A DNA stretch of 56,429 bases, taken from NCBI RefSeq assembly GCF_001942495.1, contig NZ_MKZS01000001.1, forward strand, positions 4,085,884-4,142,312, written 5' to 3'. The DNA is from Moorena bouillonii PNG. GTDB taxonomy: Bacteria > Cyanobacteriota > Cyanobacteriia > Cyanobacteriales > Coleofasciculaceae. A model generated the notes under the pieces. It saw only the letters and a program-made list of their open reading frames with translations. It did no database searches and was not told the origin of the DNA. Each line of letters begins with the position of its first letter. Position 1 is the first letter of the stretch. Made by a program: the position numbers and the translations under genes. Below, piece after piece: positions 32,701 through 39,288 of this stretch.

Positions 32701-33215
32701 ATGAATAATGTTGATAGTTCTTGTTTAAGGGAATTTGTTAATGTGTTAAATATTTTTTTTGATTCATCCAGTAAGTTTTGTTTTTTCAGTTCTAGTAGCA
32801 GGGGGATGAGTAATACTCCATCTAATAAATCACTTAGTAATGAGTTTTCTGTATCCCATCTTCGAGATGAACAATTAATCCAATTGCTGATTCCTGTTTC
32901 TACTTCTCCTTTTAAATATAACTCAAATGGATATTTATATAAGCTCATCAGAGCTTTAGGGATGATTTGATGTTGTTGACTTTGTTCTGTCAATATGTAT
33001 TCTTCTGCTTGAGAGCGATATAGGAATGATAATGACTCTAGGAGTCGCATAGCTACCATTAGATGTCCACTATTTGCTGCTAAATGCTCTACTATTTCTT
33101 CTAATTTCAGTGATTTTTTCTGTGATAGTAACTCGAATACCCCTGCTTCTGAACAAGCACAAATCACTGGTACAGCTACAAACCCATGAGCATAACGATT
33201 TATTTTATCTAGCAT
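29799..33215 (-). CDS. aprA: PKS loading protein: MT1-(pseudo)GNAT-MT2-ACP, AprA-like
   Basis: 1138-aa loading protein. Order: N-terminal helical region and methyltransferase 1 (DMGCGDGT ~277, HIRSFLDHDRPF ~360); GNAT-like domain ~505-640; methyltransferase 2 (LEIGAGTGG ~834, NNVLHNT); ACP (GMDSLELLE ~1091). This is the arrangement of AprA from apratoxin, where MT1 is an iron-dependent enzyme that methylates malonyl-ACP, the GNAT-like domain decarboxylates, and MT2 adds the last methyl to give a pivaloyl starter. That function is inferred from the family and the following modules. It begins the assembly line, 76 nt before the bimodular PKS. No strong ribosome site is visible before ATG 33215. 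A saxitoxin- or gephyronate-like loader has related parts but would not be followed by this module order. Confidence 0.88.
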   Translation of the reverse strand: MLDKINRYAHGFVAVPVICACSEAGVFELLSQKKSLKLEEIVEHLAANSGHLMVAMRLLESLSFLYRSQAEEYILTEQSQQHQIIPKALMSLYKYPFELYLKGEVETGISNWINCSSRRWDTENSLLSDLLDGVLLIPLLLELKKQNLLDESKKIFNTLTNSLKQELSTLFINLGWAEEKTEGLYLTDIGRFMRDRSLNLGTTASYAPMLLQMKELLFGNPQRVFQRNKTEKERHVNRTLNVVASGFQHEKFFADTDKIIISIFNQQPIEEQPSYIVDMGCGDGTLLKRIYKIIKQFSARGKVLTEYPIIMVGVDYNQEALDVTDKNLVDIPHLVIPGDIGAPEKLLEQLKAQGIEPEKVLHIRSFLDHDRPFIAPKNTEIAQARSQLDYQVVDVDREGKLIPPHIAVQSLVEHLERWSSIITRHGLLLLEVHSLTPAVVKKYIDESESLHFDAYHAFSMQHLVEADVFLMAAAEVGLFSRKEAFRKYPKTLPLTRITVNHFEKRKYQIRYATVNDIPNLLKCATFNQPVNEPFFQVLLKQTPTAHLLLEYQGELVAAIFTETKNSNEVLGIREFLVRTSVENWQVLAKDLLEFVEQWGVVKPGIKEIEGLLKYHEAISNFQKSKWYQSSVLNKKLIEKITLHELATLELCNLMAPEYELEAFAARWLLRVFQDMGVFLREGESYQESELVSQLNISPRYQRLLGALLQILHKRGILKIEKDRVFTLARCKTFALENISSEVSAFYDYFSEKYPAHLSWLTVVKRCLEKYPLILRGEVDVNEVVFTDGDMELFAGLFLGHRVADYFNELLADGVCWEVEQRLLEEKRAQPIRILEIGAGTGGVTGILLEKLASHAEQIEFWFTDISSVFTRYGESKFKQFPWVKYQTFDIEKSLDAQGIKSESFDVVIANNVLHNTKLIHQTLNNSNSLLNTGGLLALLEFTQPIDILLYFGGLLQGFWLFEDPEYRLEVGCLLSIPLWQKVLSDCGFDEIIPLGLPCEMHALSKARESVIFARKHQVQEKTFSEKIKQNLTENGKHGQAEFDFISINNSQESSSKLEIFEQECRKLLKSLLGVQRMERLPGDTPLMESGMDSLELLEFRALIERKFGIKLKSTFFFSYKTLIAVAEYLSEREDINFS

Positions 33216-33343
33216 TGATTTAATTTTATTTTAGAGCTGATTTATAAAGTAGGCATTCCTGAATTATGGGATGAATCTGATTGGAACCGGAACATCCTGG
33301 AAATGTAGGTAATAGTCGAGCAACAACCGAATAGCATGCTTGA

Positions 33344-33598
33344 TCATGTCCAGAGATATGGTTGAAAATTATCCGTGAGGGAGTATTCATCAACCTCATT
33401 TTTTGATAGCCAACCTAGGGATTCCATCATTTTTAAGGCTACTTGCAAATGACCCGTATTTGCCCCTAGAGTATTAGCTATTTGCCGGTGGGTTATTCTC
33501 TTTTGTTTTATTAAGTCAAATAATCCCTTTTCTCTACAGGCTAAGATTACAGGAATAGAAACAAACCCATATTGATAACGATTAATTAACTCCAGCAT
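33344..33598 (-). pseudogene. Truncated paralogue of the loading protein N-terminus
   Basis: An 84-codon reading frame (MLELINRYQYGFVSIPVILA...) that aligns with the first ~80 residues of the downstream loading protein (MLDKINRYAHGFVAVPVICA...), including the TGHLQVALKMMESL helix. It stops at 33344, and no methyltransferase motif follows. 33216-33343 carries a short open stretch in another frame (LDMIKHAIRLLLDYYLHF) that I do not recognise. It is most simply a fossil of an older loading-module copy. A functional leader peptide is possible but unsupported. Confidence 0.75.
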
Positions 33599-33649
33599 TT
33601 TTTTTATACCAATTATTTATTATATTTTTTGCTTTTAATACCACTTCTG

Positions 33650-34120
33650 ATCTGGATACCCGCAGGCAGTTTCCATTAAACTAAGCCAGTGAGTCACTCC
33701 ACTGATTCGTCTCCAGAACCGTACGTGACAATGCACGTATCATACGGCTCTTCATTACAGTACAATCCTTGACAGTGGCTCCTCTAAAACGGATTTTAAT
33801 CTAATTCGTTAGAACTAAGTTTCTCTATTACCTCTACACTGCTCTACAAAACTGATACAAAGCGTCACATAACGTGACCATCTGATCATGTTTAATTACT
33901 GCTGACCCTGAGACCGTCGGCGGTTACTCACCCACAGGCATTAAAGTCAAGACAACCGTATTTTTGGATCCTTATAATTGGGTTTAAATCTCGATATTCC
34001 ATAAATTGAAACTCCAGTTAAAACACCATCTGCTCCTGCGTGTTGAGCCATCATCTTTTTCTGTTTGTTATTAAGTTTGAGCTTTGTTGTGATGGATCTC
34101 ATCTGTGTGTTTTGAGAGTA
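33650..34120 (-). mobile_element. Decayed IS200/IS605-type (TnpB) remnant with right-end hairpins
   Basis: On the minus strand a short frame near 34129-33947 carries a TnpB-like N-terminus (MRSITTKLKLNNKQKKMMAQ HAG). Downstream, around 33950-33900, another frame reads NACG, a stop, then VTADG, which resembles the C-terminal end of TnpB. The whole catalytic core is missing. Further on, 33757-33722 forms a strong hairpin (GAGCCGTATG ... CGTACGGTTC), followed by CAGTG/CACTG arms at 33702-33685. Structured 3' ends of this kind sit downstream of tnpB and contribute to its guide RNA. I see an internally deleted, non-autonomous element, not an active one. Exact ends are not determined. Confidence 0.5.
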
Positions 34121-34131
34121 GACTAGCATAC

Positions 34132-34289
34132 TATAGCAAGTCTTATACCCATGAGGTACAACTCTCTGGGTTCTAGGGAGCCGGGAGCGGGGAGCGGGGA
34201 GCGGGGAGCGGGGAGCGGGGAGCCGGGAGCCAGGATAAGGGAAGAGGGCAAAAAAAATGTGTACCTCATAGCTATGACGAACGCTATAT
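34132..34289. repeat. Inverted-repeat element with internal GGGAGCG array (copy 1)
   Basis: Imperfect terminal arms (CCCATGAGGTACA at the left, TGTACCTCATAGC at the right, each flanked by TAGC...TATA-like ends) enclose tandem GGGAGCGG-type units at 34177-34235. The same arms and layout recur at 37927-38073 and 55282-55428. Confidence 0.8.
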
Positions 34290-34937
34290 ATAGATAGGCT
34301 GCTTAATAACTTTTGGTATCTTATCGTTATTATTTGAGAAAGTCAACACTTTTTTTTTTTTTTTGTACGAAAATAGTTATAAAGCAGACATGACAAGGGA
34401 TATAGCTCTCATTTTTCGTATAAAACACTCCTATTCATTAGGATTAATTTTCATTAATTATTGTTTACAATCAATAAGCTTATGACTAAATTTTACCAGG
34501 GTAAGCTCATCTAATTTAGTAAAAAAGGTACTTGACAAAAGTATCAAAACAGTATCCTTTATAGCTATCAAGGGACAAAACTTGTAGGCTCTTCCGGATC
34601 TGTGGTTGAAAACGTATTAAAAGGCACAAAATCGAAAATCAACGTGGCTGGAACTGGCGGAATTACCTGACATAAGCTTGTCTTATCACCGCAAAGCCGG
34701 AAGAGCCAACTTGTAACATATAGTAATCTTAAATCATTTGTAAAATCACTGGAATTATTAACAATAGTTGCAACTACGGTATTACGTGCCTTCTGCCTTC
34801 TGCATCCTGCCTTAAAGCAGCCTGACGGGGTGACAACCAAGCCAGAAGCCTTATGGATTGGCAATTAGAGCGACTTGTGGTCAAAAAAATAATGCTGATG
34901 GGGTGACAAGGAAGCTAGAAGGTAGACTGAATCAGAG
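34290..34937. other. Intergenic, no convincing gene; one inverted repeat
   Basis: AT-rich sequence with a 16-T run near 34350. An inverted repeat pairs GGCTCTTCCGG at 34587-34597 with CCGGAAGAGCC at 34697-34707. A minus-strand frame at 34864-34568 spans this repeat and shows no recognisable motif, so I do not call it a gene. Confidence 0.6.
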
Positions 34938-35186
34938 TCATAGTTCTTTAGTTGCCAAATCAAATCCTACTACTTGTTTGGTTTTAGTAATTTTTATACC
35001 TCGCCGTAGGCGACGCTTTAGGCCGTAGGCCTCCGCTGCGCGAACGAGCCCCGCGTGGCCGTAGGCCAAACGCGAACGAAGATAAAAAGCTATTCCTGGC
35101 TTTAACCCTAACTGTTGTAACTGAGTCCAAATTTGGCTTTCTTGTTTAATGAAATGATTTTTTTTAGCTCTTCCGTACTTGTTATT
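34938..35186 (-). pseudogene. Gene fragment, FeoA/metalloregulator-like, with repeat insertion
   Basis: A stop-to-stop frame of about 82 codons without a start codon. It contains TQLQQLGLKPGIAFYL, then a repeat-derived GC-rich insert (about 35003-35080, rich in GTAGGC and GCGAACG), then GIKITKTKQVVGFDLATKEL. The L-x-LGL-x-PG pattern followed by a short beta-rich segment resembles FeoA-type SH3-like domains. The similarity is weak and this is a fragment. Confidence 0.3.
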
Positions 35187-35204
35187 TTAACTTAACAATT
35201 TGAC

Positions 35205-35592
35205 GAAGGGAGCAGGGAGCAGGGAGCAGTGGAAAGAGGCAGTATTTAGAAATACTTGTTAAGTAAATAGCCTCAGAATCCTGTCTTGATGCAAAGCGCG
35301 AGTGGGGGAAACCACGCCAGTTTCTCATGGGGGAGACCACGGCAGTCGCTCATGGGGGAAACCCCCAAGACCGCGCTGCCTCCCCAAGACCGCACTGGCT
35401 CCCCAAGACCGCGCTGCATCGCTTGTAGAGTAAGTTTTCTGTTTTTTTTACCTGAAATTTAGCATAGCAGGTACTGAAGAACCAAGAAATTCGATTCTCT
35501 GAAAAAAATGCCACGCGCACGCTAACATTTTGATTCTGTAATTTGTTCCCGATTCCCGATTCCCGATTCCCGATTCCCGATTCCCTACTCCC
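35205..35592. repeat. Cluster of short tandem repeats in intergenic DNA
   Basis: Three arrays are packed here. GGGAGCA units lie at 35208-35230. A degenerate GC-rich block at 35290-35420 has repeated CATGGGGGAAACC and CCCCAAGACCGCGCTGC segments. GATTCCC units lie at 35550-35583. No gene is visible. Confidence 0.75.
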
Positions 35593-35667
35593 TTAAAAAA
35601 CAATATCCCATTCCATAACCGTACATTTTATTTCAATTACCCCTCCGAAAAAAAATTATAAAACCCC

Positions 35668-35696
35668 TTGACAAATTTAACTATTATCGTTATGAT
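35668..35696 (+). promoter_or_regulatory. Sigma-70-type promoter for the 84-aa protein gene
   Basis: A perfect -35 box TTGACA (35668-35673), a 17-nt spacer and a -10 box TATGAT (35691-35696), 34 nt before ATG 35730. This is the clearest promoter in the window. Confidence 0.75.
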
Positions 35697-35729
35697 TATA
35701 TTTATAAACTTAACAACGAATTGTTAACT

Positions 35730-35984
35730 ATGTCTGACAATTTTCGCCCTAATCCAGAAAACAATCCTGAGGATATCACTCCTAGTAATACTCCTCAGGA
35801 ACCTTTCCGCAAAAAATACCCCATTAAGCACATTTTGAAAGGCTCTCGCCAGGCAATAAACAACACCATGTATACCCTTTATGCACGGGGTTACGCCCAA
35901 ATTGACGAATGGAGCCCCCTTCAGGCAACTGAGATTCCTGGGGAATTCATCACGGTAATGACGAAATACTTAACTCTGGGTTAA
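35730..35984 (+). CDS. Small conserved cyanobacterial-type protein, unknown function
   Basis: 84-aa protein starting MSDNFRPNPENNPEDI. I chose ATG 35730 over TTG 35721. The first ~30 residues are polar and probably disordered (Asn/Pro/Glu rich). The rest (KHILKGSRQAINNTMYTLYA, then DEWSPLQATEIPGEFITVMT) looks like a compact folded domain, and proteins of this appearance recur in cyanobacteria as hypotheticals. No signal peptide or membrane segment. It is monocistronic, with a strong promoter at 35668-35696 and a terminator at 36086-36120. A G7/C7 hairpin follows the stop at 35998-36015. I do not know its function. Confidence 0.75.
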   Translation: MSDNFRPNPENNPEDITPSNTPQEPFRKKYPIKHILKGSRQAINNTMYTLYARGYAQIDEWSPLQATEIPGEFITVMTKYLTLG

Positions 35985-36085
35985 GGGCTTAAATTTTGGG
36001 GGGGTTTCCCCCCCCTGGCCAAAGGCCAATCACATCGGATCACGTCCGAATGGGTTTACAACGTTAAGACATAGGTAACAATTCC

Positions 36086-36120
36086 TAGCCGTGGAAGGTA
36101 TTTCTGCGGCTATTTTTTTT
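36086..36120 (+). terminator. Intrinsic terminator after the 84-aa protein gene
   Basis: TAGCCG at 36086-36091 pairs with CGGCTA at 36107-36112, followed by an eight-T run (36113-36120). Confidence 0.7.
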
Positions 36121-36125
36121 GGTTA

Positions 36126-36189
36126 GAATGTAGAATTAAGAATGTAGAATTAAGAATGTAGAATTAAGAATGTAGAATTAAGAATGTAG
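36126..36189. repeat. Tandem 14-bp repeat, unit GAATGTAGAATTAA
   Basis: Four complete units and a partial fifth, directly upstream of a HIP1-containing palindrome (GCGATCGCC...GGCGCGG) and the antitoxin gene. Confidence 0.9.
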
Positions 36190-36281
36190 TGCGATCGCCT
36201 TTGGCGCGGCTTCGCCGATCGCTCTTTACCCACTCTTGAGAGTGCTACAATTCAATCAATACGGTTTCACAAAAACAATCT

Positions 36282-36482
36282 ATGACTAAATTAATCCAAG
36301 AAACCTTTGAGCAGATCGCACAGCTTTCGGAAGAACAACAAAACGCCCTAGCCATTTATTTACAAAAACACCTCGCGCTTATTTTGCAGCAAGCTGAAAG
36401 AGAGAAACGCATTGAAGAAGAAAATTATACACTTAACGACTTCAATGAAGAGACGCAACAAGCGATTATAAATATTGAATAA
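36282..36482 (+). CDS. Antitoxin-like small protein of a YafQ-type pair
   Basis: 66-aa acidic, helical protein (MTKLIQETFEQIAQLSEEQQ ...) of the kind that precedes RelE/YafQ-superfamily toxins in cyanobacteria. It is followed after 59 nt by a recognisable but broken YafQ-like toxin, the main reason for the call. The family would neutralise the toxin by binding it and would autoregulate the operon. No clear DNA-binding motif is visible. Confidence 0.65.
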   Translation: MTKLIQETFEQIAQLSEEQQNALAIYLQKHLALILQQAEREKRIEEENYTLNDFNEETQQAIINIE

Positions 36483-36541
36483 CAAAAAAACTTGACCGTT
36501 TGTGCCAATAAAGAATCTCTTTACAATGAACTAGGAATTTA

Positions 36542-36857
36542 ATGCTATCACCGGTTTTTGAAAACCGCTTTAAGAAAGACGTCAAACGGCTACAGAAGCG
36601 TGGCAAAAATATGGAAAAGCTTAAAACCGTTCAGGTGCGCTTTCCGTTGGCGAATTAAATTCGCCACGGGTCGCACCTCAATTGATAACTTACTAGAGAG
36701 AAAAGAACTAGAACCCAAATACAAAGATCATGCCTTAACAGGAAATTGGAGTGGATATCGAGATTGTCATATTGAACCAGACTGGATTTTAATCTACAAA
36801 ATCTCAGGAACCCATCTTTTTCTGGTTCGTTCCGGTTCCCATGCAGATTTATTCTAA
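36542..36857 (+). pseudogene. YafQ-like mRNA interferase toxin, disrupted by palindrome
   Basis: The N-terminal frame begins MLSPVFENRFKKDVKRLQKR at ATG 36542 and runs to ...KTV. After a 49-nt insertion (36632-36680) the protein resumes in another frame with IDNLLERKELEPKYKDHALT, then GNWSGYRDCHIEPDWILIYK and RSGSHADLF. Removing the 49 nt restores a complete toxin of about 88 aa with the typical YafQ C-terminus. The insertion adds an in-frame TAA and a frameshift, so the toxin should be dead. A fragment could still be made from an internal ATG at 36558. Confidence 0.85.
36632..36680. repeat. 49-bp palindromic insertion in the toxin gene
   Basis: Arms AGGTGCG...GGCGAATT and AATTCGCC...CGCACCT form a near-perfect hairpin. 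Its boundaries are inferred from the restored toxin reading frame. Confidence 0.8.
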
Positions 36858-36891
36858 ATGATCATGAATCCGGAAGTGCTTACGCTGATAT

Positions 36892-37054
36892 TGTCTGGTG
36901 GGCAAATCCACAGGATAACTTATCCTTTGGTCAAACTTTCATAATTTGCCCACCCTACCTGACTAGGATTTTTAGTGCGATCGCTCTTGTCTGGTGGGCA
37001 AATTGACATGAAAACTGATCACTTGGTCAAACTTTCATAATTTGCCCACCCTAC
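36892..37054. repeat. Two direct copies of a hairpin repeat
   Basis: Copies at 36892-36958 and 36988-37054. Each begins GTCTGGTGGGCAAAT and ends ATTTGCCCACCCTAC, so each is an inverted repeat with a variable loop. The two share CTTTCATAATTTGCCCACC. A HIP1 site lies between them. Confidence 0.85.
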
Positions 37055-37068
37055 CCCTTTCAAACGGC

Positions 37069-37890
37069 TCAACCATCTCGAAGCTTCTCAATTTCCTCTA
37101 CAGGTAAGCCAGTAGTCTGGCTAATTGTTTCATTATCTAACAGAGGCAAAAGTTGGCGTGCTACTTCGTTCTTAGCTTGTTTCTCTGCAAAAATCACTAG
37201 CCCTTGTTGGTCATGAATAAACATCTCTCTTTTTCCTAATTCCTCCAAATCCTTCCTACTTAAATTGGCCTCAGAAGCAATCCCAAATGCCTGTTGAAAC
37301 TCAGGTTTTTCGGCCATTTGCGGTGGCACCGTTTCTAAGGAAGGCGCATTTTTTAGAAAATACATCCACAACTCATCTAATTGCTCTAACTCCTCCAACT
37401 GCTTCTCAAACTTCGGTAGTTCCACAAACACTAACTGCAAGTGATTTTCGATGTAGTTGATGTTGGTAGTTTCTTCTCGTAACTTGAAATTAGAAATTAT
37501 CTTATTATGCTCAGGAAACATCACAAAATCGGTAATCGTCAGAGCAATCACTGGCTTGAGATAACGATAGCCTTCTCCTTTACCTAACTGTAGAGAGTAA
37601 GCTTTAGTAGCGTTATATAAAACTCTTCTAGCAAAGGATTCTACCTGCAAAACCTGCATTTCAATAATCACCAAAGAACCATTCCTAAGTTTGGCCTTCA
37701 CATCGAGGAAAGAGTCTTTGAGGATTGGAAGAGGAGAAGACTGATAAGGGTCAATAATTTCCAGGTCTTGAATCAGAGGTTGATTGTGGTAGACCAGAGC
37801 ATTGAGAAAGCTAATCAGAATCGGTTTACTTTCCTGGGATCCAAAGATTTTTTTGAAGGCAAAGTCGGTTTTGGGGCTGATAAATGTCAT
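37069..37890 (-). CDS. Rpn-family PD-(D/E)XK nuclease/putative transposase
   Basis: 273-aa protein starting MTFISPKTDFAFKKIFGSQE, the hallmark N-terminus of the Rpn/PDDEXK_2 family of recombination-promoting nucleases. The likely catalytic set is in DSFLDVKAKLRNGSLVIIEM (D...E-x-Q, about residues 58-78). The C-terminal third is charged and helical (SRKDLEELGKREMFIHDQ), typical for the family. Such genes are multicopy in filamentous cyanobacteria; a related broken copy is at the right edge. It appears intact and monocistronic. The native role (DNA cleavage, defence or selfish spread) cannot be decided from sequence. Confidence 0.85.
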   Translation of the reverse strand: MTFISPKTDFAFKKIFGSQESKPILISFLNALVYHNQPLIQDLEIIDPYQSSPLPILKDSFLDVKAKLRNGSLVIIEMQVLQVESFARRVLYNATKAYSLQLGKGEGYRYLKPVIALTITDFVMFPEHNKIISNFKLREETTNINYIENHLQLVFVELPKFEKQLEELEQLDELWMYFLKNAPSLETVPPQMAEKPEFQQAFGIASEANLSRKDLEELGKREMFIHDQQGLVIFAEKQAKNEVARQLLPLLDNETISQTTGLPVEEIEKLRDG

Positions 37891-37926
37891 TACTTAGCTC
37901 TCCACTAAACGTGGTATACTATAATT

Positions 37927-38073
37927 CTAGCAATTCTTATACCCATGAGGTACAAATTTATGGGTTTTAGGGAGCAGGGAGCAGGGAGCAGGGAGCAGGG
38001 AGCAGAGAAGAGGGAAGTCGGAAGAGCCAATAGTCAACAATTATGTGTACCTCATGAGTCCTATAAACGCTAG
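37927..38073. repeat. Inverted-repeat element with GGGAGCA array (copy 2)
   Basis: Left arm CCCATGAGGTACAA and right arm TGTGTACCTCATGAG, with outer CTAGC/GCTAG ends. The interior is GGGAGCA repeated about four times (37979-38005). Same family as 34132-34289 and 55282-55428. Confidence 0.8.
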
Positions 38074-38080
38074 ATAAGGG

Positions 38081-38548
38081 TCAACCGTCAACAAACTCCG
38101 GAATCTCTGGTGGCAACATTTGAGATACAGATAATAAACAATCGGGAAACTGTAACGGTGAAATTGTATTATCATCTGCCAGAATTACCTGACTTTGATA
38201 CCCTTGCTCAGTTGGTTCTCGAAAAACATGCAATTGACGATTAGTTAAATCAACTACCCAATAATCAGCAATCTCTGCCTCTGCATAATGCTTAGCTTTC
38301 TGTTCACAATACCTCCTTAAGTTAGTATCGGCAACTTCAATAATCAAATAAATTTCTGATGGTGTGGGATGATGGCCTAGGTATCGCAGTTCATCTGGCA
38401 TAACTACGGCTAGATCTGGTTGGGGTTCGGAGTAATTACTTAACTGAACTGGTAATTGTGTTTGAACTAACCCTTGGTGTCCTAAACGATTATCCAACAC
38501 TCGGTGAATGATCCGAATTCCAGTTGCATGGGGAGGGGTGCATCTCAC
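38081..38548 (-). pseudogene. Uma2-family (DUF820) nuclease-fold protein, N-terminus lost
   Basis: 155 codons from a GTG at 38548 match the Uma2/DUF820 family: the SEPQPDLAVV segment, EIYLIIEVADTNLRRYCEQK and a DYWVVDLTNRQLHVFREP core carry the usual Asp and Glu of this PD-(D/E)XK-like fold. Family members usually have about 40 more N-terminal residues with an ELxxGxI segment. Upstream sequence stays open for about 30 codons but does not resemble that segment. It is therefore probably a truncated copy, although a short active form cannot be excluded. Confidence 0.7.
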
Positions 38549-38663
38549 TTTTAAAATTCGGCAAAAACTACCACGAATATTACCACACTCCCATGAGTAG
38601 ATGGGTAAATTTTTATAGTTATTTATGAATTATAGCACTATACATTAAGGTTAGGAGATTGAT

Positions 38664-38752
38664 ATATAGCATTTATCATAGCTATGATGTACAGAGATTT
38701 TGTCTCCTTATTACCAATTCCCTATTCCCTACTCCCTACTCCCTACTCCCTG
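38664..38752. repeat. Half inverted-repeat element and ACTCCCT array at a CheW 3' end
   Basis: A single arm (GCATTTATCATAGCTATG, 38670-38687) like the left arm of the element at 55282. It is followed by an ACTCCCT/ATTCCCT array at 38717-38752 that runs into the last codons of the CheW-like gene. Confidence 0.65.
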
Positions 38753-39284
38753 CTCTATAAGCTATTGCTACACTCAATGCTCGTTCTAAATCTAGCAAAA
38801 AAATCGTTAATTTTTCTGCTTCCGTTTCCGTAGCGTGGCCTTTTGGCCATTGCGATACAGCGACATAATTTGCCATACCAAGGAGATAGCTTTGACTGTA
38901 AGAGTCTGGCAATTTCAGAATCGTTGATAAGGGTAAATCGATCATAGTCGGTAGCCTATCAACCGGTATGGCGCAGGCTTCTCCCCTAGGAGTTTTAACG
39001 ATGATCAAAAAATCGCCAACACTGGATAAATCAATAGGATATTTTGTGACAGCAGCGGTTTTATCTAAACTTTGATCTAGGCTTAGCTTAGCTTTACTAG
39101 GTTTGACCAGTATTGGTTTTAAAGGCAGCAGCGTCAAGGTTCGATTGTCTAGATGAATTAATTTGTTATCTCGGTTACTCTCCCTAATGTTGCTGGAAAA
39201 ATCCCTAACGTTTAAGACGACTGTCATTGGTAACGCTAACCAATATTTAGCGATTTTAAAGACAATAACTCGGACTTTTTTCAT
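38736..39284 (-). CDS. CheW-like adaptor protein
   Basis: 182-aa protein with a CheW-type fold: VIVFKIAKYWLALPMTVVLN at the N-terminus, then FLIIVKTPRGEACAIPVDRL and a late hydrophobic helix. It begins 4 nt after the CheA stop, so it is the last gene of the chemotaxis-like operon. It would couple receptor and kinase or compete with the other CheW. Two parts look repeat-derived: SQWPKGHATETE matches the GTGGCCTTTTGGCCA repeat found in the neighbouring CheA gene, and the last codons (AGSRE) lie in a heptamer array. It is a divergent CheW; a CheW-like domain of unknown partner is possible. Confidence 0.75.
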   Translation of the reverse strand: MKKVRVIVFKIAKYWLALPMTVVLNVRDFSSNIRESNRDNKLIHLDNRTLTLLPLKPILVKPSKAKLSLDQSLDKTAAVTKYPIDLSSVGDFLIIVKTPRGEACAIPVDRLPTMIDLPLSTILKLPDSYSQSYLLGMANYVAVSQWPKGHATETEAEKLTIFLLDLERALSVAIAYRAGSRE

Positions 39285-39288
39285 CTCC

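Noticed and set aside
33600-33700. Promoter for the biosynthetic operon
   Set aside because: A TATAAT-like box exists on the minus strand at 33624-33619, but no -35 match at proper spacing, so I could not support it.
33690-33770. Group II intron fragment suggested by the GAGCCGTATG/CGTACGGTTC hairpin
   Set aside because: No reverse transcriptase or domain V-like hairpin is seen, and nearby frames carry TnpB-like ends (KLKLNNKQK, NACG-stop-VTADG), which fits an IS605-type end better.
34568-34864. Minus-strand reading frame of 98 codons
   Set aside because: It spans an inverted repeat, has no recognisable motif or ribosome site, and looks like chance openness.
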